NCBI RefSeq assembly: GCF_907165205.1
Contig: NC_058191.1
Coordinates: forward strand, 43,804,943-43,868,942
Source: Coccinella septempunctata
Lineage: Eukaryota; Arthropoda; Insecta; Coleoptera; Coccinellidae
Length of the DNA: 64,000 nucleotides
Reading direction: 5' to 3'
A program made the translations under genes and the position numbers. Positions 1-12,300 of this stretch are shown here, one piece after another. Each line of letters begins with the position of its first letter. Positions within the stretch are counted from its first letter, which is position 1. The notes beneath the pieces are model-generated. The model worked only from the letters and a program-made list of their open reading frames with translations, searched no databases and was not told the origin of the DNA.

Positions 1-1402
1 TCTTCATTAGCACCCTCATGTTGGAGGAACTGCAAACTAATGATATGATTACCCATCGTAGCCCAGATGCTCAGATTCCACGTATAATTTGTTTGTTTCT
101 AAAACGCGGAGGCGGCCAACGCCAGCATCGTTTTGACAGCATGAAAGATCGATTGTTTTCACGTTATGGGGGTTTTTGAACAGCTCCAATTTCAGTGATT
201 GAGCGTTTAGTCTAACCGCATAAGTCGATCTTGTTACCACTGAGGTGATCAAAGATGAAATGCTAAATGATCATGTCAAAAATTGTTTTTGATGATATGC
301 AAAGCATCGTTGGATCATTTCAAAATCAGCTTACGATTGTTATGAATTCGAGCAAGAAAATCGTATAAATAGTGACCATGAAACGAAAGGAACATGATAG
401 CAAATGGAATTTTCCTCGAATCGGATGGAAAGATCATCTCGAAGATATCAGCAGCAAGCAGTCTGAGAAGGGACGAATTTTCCGATATAGATTGGATATG
501 CAGGTCTAGCAGAACAAAAAGACGACGTCTAAATGTCATCATCCGTTCCGGGATTACGAAAATACCCACCCATCCGGAGGGTGTGAACCGGCATATCAAG
601 AATCATATCGTAGGTATGCCATGCCGCCGTCTCGATCTCGAATGATAAAGCTCCCGAACAGGAATCCGAGGCATCTCTATCCAAAGAACAGATCGACATA
701 CCGCAGAGGATTCCCGTAAACAACGAGCCAGTTTCGGAATCCTGCGGCAGAAATCCATTCCGTGCGACGTTTAATTGGAATCATCCGTCAAAAGAGCACG
801 GGAAGCGAATTATTTTCTTGAACGTCGGTCCGTGAGCAGATAAGAGAAGGGAGATCAACATCATAATGGGGTCTATTCAATTTTCACGTAACTATCTACT
901 GGAGAAAAGGGGGCAAGACGTCTTTGATTCGCGGATATGAGATGGAAAACAGAAGTTGATTATGAATTTCCCAAAAAACATCGAATGATAAGAAAATTCC
1001 TTAAAACTGCTAAGTCCATGTGACTTACTTTCTGCTAAGGCATAACATCAGTAGAATGAATCAACCCACATAGAATTATGCTTATGTTTCTGTAATATTT
1101 TGTTATGCTACTACCTACTTCATCAATAATTATTTTATCACAGAAGTCCACTGATCGGACTCGTTGCCCCAAAACTTTTTCTGAGTGAATTACACCACTT
1201 ATCAATGTAGTGATAATAATGGATCGGGTTTTGCTATTAATTAATATAATTATTGCAGCTACTCAGGACATAAATGAAAAAAATGTGTTTAAGCACATAA
1301 TAACTAACAGAATGTCCTACTTTAGGGCTTGATTCATTCACCCATTTCATTTTAATTTGCTATTTGTGTTGTAAAATAAAAGATTTATTGACTGAAAGGC
1401 TA
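1..1402. other. Non-coding DNA, no gene recognised
   Basis: This stretch lies downstream of the CSP gene. It is AT-rich and only short frames under 100 codons occur, none resembling a known protein. The 394-645 region is open on both strands at once, which fits chance better than coding. I see no repeat or RNA gene here. Confidence 0.6.
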
Positions 1403-1408
1403 TTTATT
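1403..1408 (-). terminator. Poly(A) signal of the CSP gene
   Basis: The minus strand reads AATAAA here, about 100 nt beyond the CSP stop codon at 1509-1507. A second AATAAA lies at 1389-1384. Either could direct 3' end formation. The assignment rests on position and hexamer only. Confidence 0.55.
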
Positions 1409-1506
1409 CAAGCATTATATACATTAACTCAGATAGTCATGATATAGTTCCCGGTCATTGTGTGCTCATTTCGCTATTGCTCCTGGTTCTTCATGAAAAC
1501 ACTTCA

Positions 1507-2357
1507 TTAACGGATGAGTTTGATACCTTCGGCTTCTAATTGATCCTTATATTTCTTTCTGTAGATGCCTTCGGGGTCGAATTTAGCCTCCACCTTCTTG
1601 TACATATCCGGCTTGTTTTCAAGCATAAACGTCAACACCCTTTTGCTCAACATCTTCTGCTTGTCGCTGCATTTCAAACATCCGTTCATGAGGGCATCTG
1701 GCGCGTTTTCTGAAAAAAAATTATACCTATTAGTCGAAATGGCCTACACTCATTTATTCATTTTGTGATATTTCTAAAATCAATATGAAGTGATAACAAT
1801 CAACTAAAGTAGAAAAAGGGTGAAAACGTGAACATATTATATCTTATAGGGAAATTTCCAAGAATAATAATTTCATTTTAAGGCGTTAAAATATCACAAC
1901 GGGAAAAATCTTTTAATCAACTGTTGTTCCTGTGTTCACTATTGGGGAGAGCGATCGCCTATCGAACCCTCAACCTGAATCCCTAGCCATTTTCTTTCGG
2001 AAATTATTACACAATTGTACATAAAAATTACAGACACTTCAAGAATGATAACGCTTTCGTTTCTAGCAACAAGCGCTCAAAAGGAGGATCTACAAAGATA
2101 AAATTTGAAATTGAACATTAACGATTGAAATAAAATTGTTCCACGTGAAAGAATTAAGACTTACTTCTCAATTCTTGGCCATCTGGGGTACAAGCCTCTC
2201 CTGTCATGATGCAGTTGAAGTAGTTAGTCAACAATCTGTCGCTCTTTAGAATTTCTTCAATGTTGACATTGTCATATTTCGTGGTATATTTATCATCTGG
2301 ACGACAAACCACGAAACCGAAGAGAACAACGAAACAAATAACGAATAAATTCTTCAT
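1507..2357 (-). CDS. Chemosensory protein (CSP/OS-D family), two exons
   Basis: This is a small secreted carrier protein of the insect chemosensory protein family. Members bind small hydrophobic ligands in sensillar lymph or haemolymph. Exon 1 is 2357-2165, exon 2 is 1709-1507, and the intron (2164-1710, 455 nt) has a GTAAGT donor and an acceptor after a T-run. Splicing yields 131 residues, usual for the family. Residues 1-18 form a hydrophobic signal peptide. The mature part begins near RPDDKYTTKYDNVNIEEIL, a strongly conserved CSP N-terminus, then SDRLLTNYFNC. Four cysteines at 49, 56, 75 and 78 give the diagnostic C-X6-C-X18-C-X2-C pattern; PDAL precedes the third and KYDPEG-like KFDPEGIYRKKY lies near the C-terminus. 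The intron falls after the first base of the codon following Arg64, the classical CSP position. The start is the only ATG before the signal peptide. No frameshift or missing cysteine is seen. Which CSP subgroup it belongs to, and its ligand, cannot be told from sequence. Confidence 0.96.
1710..2164 (-). other. Phase-1 intron of the CSP gene
   Basis: The donor at 2164-2159 reads GTAAGT on the minus strand. The acceptor CAG lies at 1712-1710 after eight Ts. Reading through the donor reaches a stop at 2156-2154, so splicing is needed. Joining completes a lysine codon (A|AA) followed by Asn-Ala-Pro-Asp-Ala-Leu, which restores the family motif. Confidence 0.93.
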
Positions 2358-2385
2358 TTTCTTGACTTCTATTGGAGAGAAGATC

Positions 2386-2423
2386 GTAAACTGATTCTTA
2401 CGGAAATATGTACAATATTTATA
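2386..2423 (-). promoter_or_regulatory. Core promoter of the CSP gene (TATA box and initiator)
   Basis: On the minus strand TATAAATA spans 2423-2416 and TCAGTTT, matching the arthropod initiator TCAGTY, spans 2394-2388. With the A at 2392 as +1, the TATA box starts at -31, the canonical spacing. This predicts a 35-nt 5' leader (2392-2358). The start site is inferred from motif spacing. Confidence 0.75.
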
Positions 2424-2697
2424 TGAAATATCAGAGGTCGTGGACTGCCAAACACCGAGAACGGGTGGATAAAAAAACTCATTCGAATAGATTAATTAAT
2501 TATCCACTTGAAACAATGAATTCATATCTTTGCAAAAAATGGAATGGTTCTCTGTTCGACAAGGTAGAATTCCTAGTTTAGTCATATCATTATATTTGCT
2601 TACCAAACTTTCGTATATCTAACACTGTTTACCAGAAAATCAAATTTTTAATTTTTCTATTATTCAGCTTTCGGGTTAGGTTGCATCTAGCAGAAAA

Positions 2698-2964
2698 ATA
2701 ATAGTAGATCTAAACGTGATACATATTCTGAAAGAGCAACTCTTCTAGTAATAAATCTGAGAATTTCAATTTTTTCGGCACAGCTGTTTTGTCTTGGGGA
2801 AGTTTCAACTGAACCCAACTTTTTAGGAATTTTTCGAAGGTCATCTTGAGAGTAATTTATCTTCCAGGAAAATTATCGTAGATCCAAACGTGATACATAT
2901 CCTGAAAGAGCAACTCTTCAAGTAATAAATCTGAGAATTTCATCCATCTCGGCATAACCGTTCG
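2698..2964. repeat. Diverged direct repeat, two copies about 174 bp apart
   Basis: A segment of about 90 bp at 2698-2790 recurs at 2872-2964. Both carry AAACGTGATACATAT followed by CTGAAAGAGCAACTCTTC and AGTAATAAATCTGAGAATTTC. The copies differ at scattered bases, so this is an old local duplication. No coding frame is preserved. Confidence 0.8.
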
Positions 2965-4724
2965 GTGTTGACGAATTCTCAAGTGAAATTGGCAACATAC
3001 ATATCATATACATATTATTTAATTGTGGTTATGAACTATTTTCTGGTAGATCCATGAAGCATTTTTCACTAGTTTTGAACAGCTCAAATATAGTATTTTA
3101 TATTTTCATAACCTGACACTTCGCAACGTAGGAACGTATAAGTGAAATATTCTAACAATAGCCATTTCGCTCATACAGGATAGTCGAGGCTACATTGTTG
3201 GAACCCCTGCAAGACCGGATATGTCGAACAGCACAGACAAAGAGGGTTTCTCTGAGGATACTGAAGTTCATAATTCACTTGTCCATGTATGACCGTCCCT
3301 TTTTAGCGGGCAGGGTCGCTAAAAGGTCCTCAATTACGTGATGATTTAGTGCTCGGCAGGTATCTTGAAACGTTTCCGATAAGGGTGAGGAAAACTAAAT
3401 GAAATATCAGACAGCAAATACAATAGTTGTTGTATCTGTAGATTCCGAAAGATGAACGACAATAATAGGTATTGTATAAGTTGAACGAACTTATTCATAA
3501 GTTGAAGGGTCTATAGGTATCTTGATTGAAATTAGTTGAATCATAAAATGACGTAGCTGTCAAAACTTGGGCGTTGTCAACTTTAACTTGGAAGCCACTA
3601 TCTGTATGTTACCTAAAATTATAGAAAACAGCTAATTATCCGTGAGGCGTCGCTTTAACTTTAATATTGAATGCGAAAAGGAGTATTGATTTTAAGTGCA
3701 ACGCTCGTTGAATACGATCTGGTGAAACCCATTGTTTCTTTTTTTTTACTCATTTTCTTGAGACCTTTTTAAATACAACAACGGTCACACTGTTCAATTG
3801 TGTACTTCCCAACGTTGTTCCTTTTGGAATAGGGACGAGGAAAACCCCTTTTCATCTAACCCTAAACTGGTCTCCGTTTCAGGTACATAACTCTACGTAT
3901 GATAAATGGCCTTGTGGTGAAATGAGAAGAGATATATAGACTAACTAACACTACGAACTACATCTCCTGAATTTATTATCCACTAAGTAAACATGGATCA
4001 TGACTAATTGCCTGACTTGAATGGATTCTGATATTAATTTCGTTAAATAACGTTTGCGAGACATCATAGAGGAAAATACGATGATGAAAATTAACGTATG
4101 CAGATTTCTGGCTAATATTTACAGAAGAGAGCTATCGCAAATCGTTGAGCAATTAGATTTAGATATATGAGAGCCCGTTTCCCTTGAAAATCATGGTGTA
4201 TTTTTTTAATTTCGCTTTTTGTGCGTTGAAATTATTGCCGCTTCCTTCAATTAGCATTATTGGATCTGTGAGTTGATCGTATTCATATTGTAGATAGTTG
4301 GCGGAAATATTTCTGGAGCTTCCAGCGATAAATTGGTTGCTTGAAAACGCATGAGAAAAGTCTAATTGGAGTCAATACTTTCGCTTGAATTTCTTTCGAA
4401 TAAAATTTTTACAAAATAAAAAAACCATTGGCAACGTGATAAAATTCAAATAAATAAGCAACCACCACCACTGTACTTGAAAAACCGATTCCGACTGAAG
4501 TAGCAGCTTAAACCTAACCGCATTCCATTCAATTTATGAAGGAAAACAATGCAGAACAAATCGCTCCAGTCTCAACTGCCCCTGGCCCTCAACATTCACC
4601 CTTCTTCCGGGTGGAATTCATCCGCGCATCAATTAAAGACAGACCGGAACTATGTAGGGAATTTAATGACGACAAGTTGTAAAACGGAGCGAAAAAAACC
4701 CCGTCTCAGCTTCAGCTAGATGTA

Positions 4725-4742
4725 GCAGCAGCAGCAGCAGCG
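4725..4742. repeat. Short (AGC)n microsatellite
   Basis: About six AGC/GCA triplets lie in the GC-richer patch. No open frame around it suggests a coding glutamine or alanine run. Confidence 0.85.
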
Positions 4743-4851
4743 TTCGGCGGTACGGCTGTAATGGCAGACCGAGCCTCATCAAGTAACTAGTGACCGCAGA
4801 TTTGGCTGTAATCACCGTAAATCACCATGGAAACGGGCTTTAACGTCTCAC

Positions 4852-4894
4852 CTGGCCGCCCCCACGCTGCTTCCGTTTCCGGCGAGTACTTCAT
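4852..4894 (-). CDS. Weak candidate first coding exon, unknown protein
   Basis: On the minus strand an ATG at 4894-4892 opens 14 codons (MKYSPETEAAWGRP plus one base) and ends at a strong donor, CAG followed by GTGAGA (4851-4846). The GC content is above the surroundings. No second exon with matching phase was found nearby and the peptide is not recognised. Chance is a serious alternative for so short a frame. Confidence 0.15.
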
Positions 4895-6397
4895 AACCTC
4901 ATTAATTATGCATCATTTCATGTTGAAGTAACCTTTTTATAAATCCCTTCTAATTGTCTGACAGGCATAGTAGTTTACTGGATTTCATCAATTTTGCATA
5001 TTTCCCATTCATTATTCAGTCGACGACCTGCCTGTGAAGGATTTTCGGATATCCGTTCACGCCGAATCGTTTTCCGAGGTAAAATTTACCTTTGGTATCT
5101 GTGATCTCCTAATTGGAGGCTCGTGAATTCACTTGGACCAAATGAAAAAACACGAATAGGGGAATGCCGAAAAATTGAGTCTTTATACTCAATTGAAAAA
5201 TCAAACACTATAATTTCTTACATTCCTTCGAAAGAAATTTAAGACAATCGAGAAGAATGTTTTAGATTCAACCTGTGTGGATCGTTTTAGAAAATAAAAT
5301 ATATCAAAAAGAGAATCACAATCTCCTTCACACTGTGTAATTGGTTGTAAAAACATTTAATCTCATCCAACTGTCAATCTTATCACTTAAAGAATTTGAC
5401 GAGAATTCAATAGAATACTTCAGTCGCAGCAAAGAAAACGCATTACCGATAATGGTACTTCTATTTCCGCTTTCCCCCCGTTCCGGAAATAGTCTTGTGT
5501 GTTTCGTTTCCCGCAAAGACATCGGCATAAAGGTGTATTCACACTAGTATGATTAATTATCCATTGCGGTTCAATCGACGCAGACAAGTTGACGAGCTTT
5601 AGGAGCCAATTTTGCCTCAGTCGGACGTATAAAAAGGGCGCTTGATTGATAACGAACATTAGACATATTCTCCTTTTATGAATTATTGATCGGTTACAGA
5701 AACGAATTAAATTGTAACATACGAGAGGCATGGATTCCTGGAGGTTGTCAGGGAGGAATTCACGTCTCTTTATCCTTGCGGGTGGATTTGCTGCTCATTA
5801 GTATAAATGGTTGAGCGCATGCTGCATAATGAGTGATGATGTATATAATGAATGTTATCTTTCAATTTATCAAATTCGTATTGTTATTCTGTGAAGCAAG
5901 GATATTAATATTCGTAGTTAAACAATTTTGTTTTTTTTTGTTCCGATTCAAAAACGAAATAATGAGGTATAAAAGAGTTGAAGTCTTATTTGAAAGAATA
6001 ACTCATTCATTAGACCGTATAGCATCCATGTTTTCGTGATTCAAATCAAATTATTGTGTAAAAGCAGTGTATGCTCATGAGAATTGATTATGATAGTGAA
6101 ATAAGAAAACGTTTTTGATCTGATTACCATAGCCGGTTACCTTCAGTTTATTTAAAATACTTCCAATGATTATGTTATTTTGTTAAATATGATTCATACT
6201 ACACAAAAAACTGTAGCTGGAAAATTGGTTGTGCGAATTTGTGAAAAAATGAGTTAACATAATATAGACGGAAGAACCAGGAATGAACTTCATTCATTTC
6301 ATATTTTTTTTAATGCATTATTGGATCTTACTTTACTGTTAATAGTGCAAAACTGGGCGTAAAATCACTGTTAACACTTTTGAAAGAGTATTTGGAT

Positions 6398-9300
6398 GGG
6401 TCAAAGCGCGGGTAGAAATCGTGTGTTCCAAGCGCGGGTAGAAATCGTGGGTCCGAGCGCGGGTAGAAATCGTGGGTCCGAGCGCGGGTAGAAATCGTGT
6501 GTTCCAAGCGCGGGTAGAAATCGTGGGTCCGAGCGCGGGTAGAAATCGTGTGTCCCAAGCGCGGGTAGAAATCGTGGGTCCGAGCGCGGGTAGAAATCGT
6601 GTGTTCCAAGCGCGGGTAGAAATCGTGGGTCCGAGCGCGGGTAGAAATCGTGGGTCCGAGCGCGGGTAGAAATCGTGTGTTCCAAGCGCGGGTAGAAATC
6701 GTGGGTCCGAGCGCGGGTAGAAATCGTGGGTCCGAGCGCGGGTAGAAATCGTGTGTTCCAAGCGCGGGTAGAAATCGTGGGTCCGAGCGCGGGTAGAAAT
6801 CGTGGGTCCGAGCGCGGGTAGAAATCGTGGGTCCGAGCACGGGTAGAAATCGTGTGTTCCAAGCGCGGGTAGAAATCGTGTGTTCCAAGCGCGGGTAGAA
6901 ATCGTGGGTCCGAGCGCGGGTAGAAATCGTGGGTCCGAGCGCGGGTAGAAATCGTGGGTCCGAGCGCGGGTAGAAATCGTGTGTTCCAAGCGCGGGTAGA
7001 AATCGTGTGTTCCAAGCGCGGGTAGAAATCGTGGGTCCGAGCGCGGGTAGAAATCGTGGGTCCGAGCGCGGGTAGAAATCGTGTGTTCCAAGCGCGGGTA
7101 GAAATCGTGGGTCCGAGCGCGGGTAGAAATCGTGTGTTCCAAGCGCGGGTAGAAATCGTGGGTCCGAGCGCGGGTAGAAATCGTGTGTTCCAAGCGCGGG
7201 TAGAAATCGTGGGTCCGAGCGCGGGTAGAAATCGTGTGTTCCAAGCGCGGGTAGAAATCGTGGGTCCGAGCGCGGGTAGAAATCGTGGGTCCGAGCGCGG
7301 GTAGAAATCGTGGGTCCGAGCGCGGGTAGAAATCGTGTGTTCCAAGCGCGGGTAGAAATCGTGTGTTCCAAGCGCGGGTAGAAATCGTGGGTCCGAGCGC
7401 GGGTAGAAATCGTGGGTCCGAGCGCGGGTAGAAATCGTGTGTTCCAAGCGCGGGTAGAAATCGTGGGTCCGAGCGCGGGTAGAAATCGTGTGTCCCAAGC
7501 GCGGGTAGAAATCGTGTGTTCCAAGCGCGGGTAGAAATCGTGTGTTCCAAGCGCGGGTAGAAATCGTGGGTCCGAGCGCGGGTAGAAATCGTGGGTCCGA
7601 GCGCGGGTAGAAATCGTGTGTTCCAAGCGCGGGTAGAAATCGTGTGTTCCAAGCGCGGGTAGAAATCGTGTGTCCCAAGCGCGGGTAGAAATCGTGGGTC
7701 CGAGCGCGGGTAGAAATCGTGTGTTCCAAGCGCGGGTAGAAATCGTGGGTCCGAGCGCGGGTAGAAATCGTGGGTCCGAGCGCGGGTAGAAATCGTGTGT
7801 TCCCAGCGCGGGTAGAAATCGTGGGTCCGAGCGCGGGTAGAAATCGTGTGTTCCAAGCGCGGGTAGAAATCGTGGGTCCGAGCGCGGGTAGAAATCGTGG
7901 GTCCGAGCGCGGGTAGAAATCGTGTGTTCCCAGCGCGGGTAGAAATCGTGGGTCCGAGCGCGGGTAGAAATCGTGTGTTCCAAGCGCGGGTAGAAATCGT
8001 GGGTCCGAGCGCGGGTAGAAATCGTGTGTCCCAAGCGCGGGTAGAAATCGTGGGTCCGAGCGCGGGTAGAAATCGTGGGTCCGAGCGCGGGTAGAAATCG
8101 TGTGTTCCCAGCGCGGGTAGAAATCGTGGGTCCGAGCGCGGGTAGAAATCGTGTGTTCCAAGCGCGGGTAGAAATCGTGGGTCCGAGCGCGGGTAGAAAT
8201 CGTGTGTCCCAAGCGCGGGTAGAAATCGTGGGTCCGAGCGCGGGTAGAAATCGTGTGTTCCAAGCGCGGGTAGAAATCGTGGGTCCGAGCGCGGGTAGAA
8301 ATCGTGTGTTCCAAGCGCGGGTAGAAATCGTGGGTCCGAGCGCGGGTAGAAATCGTGTGTTCCAAGCGCGGGTAGAAATCGTGGGTCCGAGCGCGGGTAG
8401 AAATCGTGTGTCCCAAGTGCGGGTAGAAATCGTGGGTCCGAGCGCGGGTAGAAATCGTGTGTCCCAAGCGCGGGTAGAAATCGTGGGTCCGAGCGCGGGT
8501 AGAAATCGTGTGTTCCAAGCGCGGGTAGAAATCGTGGGTCCGAGCGCGGGTAGAAATCGTGTGTTCCAAGCGCGGGTAGAAATCGTGGGTCCGAGCGCGG
8601 GTAGAAATCGTGTGTCCCAAGCGCGGGTAGAAATCGTGGGTCCGAGCGCGGGTAGAAATCGTGTGTTCCAAGCGCGGGTAGAAATCGTGGGTCCGAGCGC
8701 GGGTAGAAATCGTGTGTCCCAAGCGCGGGTAGAAATCGTGGGTCTGAGCGCGGGTAGAAATCGTGTGTCCCAAGCGCGGGTAGAAATCGTGGGTCCGAGC
8801 GCGGGTAGAAATCGTGTGTTCCAAGCGCGGGTAGAAATCGTGGGTCCGAGCGCGGGTAGAAATCGTGTGTCCCAAGCGCGGGTAGAAATCGTGGGTCCGA
8901 GCGCGGGTAGAAATCGTGTGTTCCAAGCGCGGGTAGAAATCGTGGGTCCGAGCGCGGGTAGAAATCGTGTGTTCCAAGCGCGGGTAGAAATCGTGGGTCC
9001 GAGCGCGGGTAGAAATCGTGTGTTCCAAGCGCGGGTAGAAATCGTGGGTCCGAGCGCGGGTAGAAATCGTGTGTCCCAAGTGCGGGTAGAAATCGTGGGT
9101 CCGAGCGCGGGTAGAAATCGTGTGTCCCAAGCGCGGGTAGAAATCGTGGGTCCGAGCGCGGGTAGAAATCGTGTGTTCCAAGCGCGGGTAGAAATCGTGG
9201 GTCCGAGCGCGGGTAGAAATCGTGTGTTCCAAGCGCGGGTAGAAATCGTGGGTCCGAGCGCGGGTAGAAATCGTGTGTCCCAAGCGCGGGTAGAAATCGT

Positions 9301-12300
9301 GGGTCCGAGCGCGGATAGAAATCGTGTGTCCCAAGCGCGGGTAGAAATCGTGGGTCCGAGCGCGGGTAGAAATCGTGTGTCCCAAGCGCGGGTAGAAATC
9401 GTGGGTCCGAGCGCGGGTAGAAATCGTGGGTCCGAGCGCGGGTAGAAATCGTGTGTTCCAAGCGCGGGTAGAAATCGTGGGTCCGAGCGCGGGTAGAAAT
9501 CGTGTGTCCCAAGCGCGGGTAGAAATCGTGGGTCCGAGCGCGGGTAGAAATCGTGGGTCCGAGCGCGGGTAGAAATCGTGTGTTCCAAGCGCGGGTAGAA
9601 ATCGTGTTTTCCAAGCGCGGGTAGAAATCGTGGGTCCGAGCGCGGGTAGAAATCGTGTGTCCCAAGCGCGGGTAGAAATCGTGGGTCCGAGCGCGGGTAG
9701 AAATCGTGGGTCCGAGCGCGGGTAGAAATCGTGGGTCCGAGCGCGGGTAGAAATCGTGTGTTCCAAGCGCGGGTAGAAATCGTGGGTCCGAGCGCGGGTA
9801 GAAATCGTGTGTTCCAAGCGCGGGTAGAAATCGTGGGTCCGAGCGCGGGTAGAAATCGTGTGTTCCAAGCGCGGGTAGAAATCGTGGGTCCGAGCGCGGG
9901 TAGAAATCGTGTGTCCCAAGCACGGGTAGAAATCGTGGGTCCGAGCGCGGGTAGAAATCGTGTGTTCCAAGCGCGGGTAGAAATCGTGGGTCCGAGCGCG
10001 GGTAGAAATCGTGTGTCCCAAGCGCGGGTAGAAATCGTGGGTCCGAGCGCGGGTGGAAATCGTGTGTCCCAAGCGCGGGTAGAAATCGTGGGTCCGAGCG
10101 CGGGTAGAAATCGTGTGTCCCAAGCGCGGGTAGAAATCGTGGGTCCGAGCGCGGGTAGAAATCGTGTGTCCCAAGCGCGGGTAGAAATCGTGGGTCCGAG
10201 CGCGGGTAGAAATCGTGGGTCCGAGCGCGGGTAGAAATCGTGTGTTCCAAGCGCGGGTAGAAATCGTGTGTTCCAAGCGCGGGTAGAAATCGTGGGTCCG
10301 AGCGCGGGTAGAAATCGTGTGTCCCAAGCGCGGGTAGAAATCGTGGGTCCGAGCGCGGGTAGAAATCGTGTGTTCCAAGCGCGGGTAGAAATCGTGGGTC
10401 CGAGCGCGGGTAGAAATCGTGTGTCCCAAGCGCGGGTAGAAATCGTGGGTCCGAGCGCGGGTAGAAATCGTGTGTCCCAAGCGCGGGTAGAAATCGTGGG
10501 TCCGAGCGCGGGTAGAAATCGTGTGTCCCAAGCGCGGGAAAAATCGAGGGTCCGAGCGCGGGTAGAAATCGTGTGTCCCAAGCGCGGGTAGAAATCGTGG
10601 GTCCGAGCGCGGGTAGAAATCGTGTGTTCCAAGCGCGGGTAGAAATCGTGGGACCGAGCGCGGGTAGAAATCGTGTGTTCCAAGCGCGGGTAGAAATCGT
10701 GGGTCCGAGCGCGGGTAGAAATCGTGTGTTCCAAGCGCGGGTAGAAATCGTGGGTCCGAGCGCGGGTAGAAATCGTGTGTTCCAAGCGCGGGTAGAAATC
10801 GTGGGTCCGAGCGCGGGTAGAAATCATGTGTTCCAAGCGCGGGTAGAAATCGTGGGTCCGAGCGCGGGTAGAAATCGTGTGTTCCAAGCGCGGGTAGAAA
10901 TCGTGGGTCCGAGCGCGGGTAGAAATCGTGTGTTCCAAGCGCGGGTAGAAATCGTGGGTCCGAGCGCGGGTAGAAATCGTGTGTCCCAAGCGCGGGTAGA
11001 AATCGTGGGTCCGAGCGCGGGTAGAAATCGTGTGTCCCAAGCGCGGGTAGAAATCGTGGGTCCGAGCGCGGGTAGAAATCGTGTGTTCCAAGCGCGGGTA
11101 GAAATCGTGGGTCCGAGCGCGGGTAGAAATCGTGTGTTCCAAGCGCGGGTAGAAATCGTGGGACCGAGCGCGGGTAGAAATCGTGTGTTCCAAGCGCGGG
11201 TAGAAATCGTGGGTCCGAGCACGGGTAGAAATCATGTGTTCCAAGCGCGGGTAGAAATCGTGGGTCCGAGCGCGGGTAGAAATCGTGTGTTCCAAGCGCG
11301 GGTAGAAATCGTGGGTCCGAGCGCGGGTAGAAATCGTGTGTTCCAAGCGCGGGTAGAAATCGTGGGTCCGAGCGCGGGTAGAAATCGTGTGTTCCAAGCG
11401 CGGGTAGAAATCGTGGGTCCGAGCGCGGGTAGAAATCGTGTGTTCCAAGCGCGGGTAGAAATCGTGGGTCCGAGCGCGGGTAGAAATCGTGTGTCCCAAG
11501 CGCGGGTAGAAATCGTGGGTCCGAGCGCGGGTAGAAATCGTGTGTCCCAAGCGCGGGTAGAAATCGGGGGTCCAGGCGCGGGTAGAAATCGTGGGTCCGA
11601 GCGCGGGTAGAAATCGTGTGTTCCAAGCGCGGGTAGAAATCGTGGGTCCGAGCGCGGGTAGAAATCGTGTGTTCCAAGCGCGGGTAGAAATCGTGGGTCC
11701 GAGCGCGGGTAGAAATCGTGTGTTCCAAGCGCGGGTAGAAATCGTGGGTCCGAGCGCGGGTAGAAATCGTGGGTCCGAGCGCGGGTAGAAATCGTGTGTT
11801 CCAAGCGCGGGTAGAAATCGTGTGTCCCAAGCGCGGGTAGAAATCGTGGGTCCGAGCGCGGGTAGAAATCGTGTGTTCCAAGCGCGGGTAGAAATCGTGG
11901 GTCCGAGCGCGGGTAGAAATCGTGTGTTCCAAGCGCGGGTAGAAATCGTGGGTCCGAGCGCGGGTAGAAATCGTGGGTCCGAGCGCGGGTAGAAATCGTG
12001 GGTCCGAGCGCGGGTAGAAATCGTGGGTCCGAGCGCGGGTAGAAATCGTGGGTCCGAGCGCGGGTAGAAATCGTGTGTTCCAAGCGCGGGTAGAAATCGT
12101 GGGTCCGAGCGCGGGTAGAAATCGTGGTCCGAGCGCGGCTAGAAATCGTGGGTCCGAGCGCGGGTAGAAATCGTGTGTTCCAAGCGCGGGTAGAAATCGT
12201 GTGTTCCAAGCGCGGGTAGAAATCGTGGGTCCGAGCGCGGGTAGAAATCGTGTGTTCCAAGCGCGGGTAGAAATCGTGGGTCCGAGCGCGGGTAGAAATC

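Larger units (their letters stand above)
2965..6397. other. Intergenic DNA without a recognised gene
   Basis: The region separates the CSP promoter from the satellite. It is mostly AT-rich with a GC-richer patch near 4550-4900. Open frames (for example 5420-5731 minus) do not resemble known proteins and overlap open frames on the other strand. One weak candidate exon and one trinucleotide repeat are listed separately. Confidence 0.55.
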
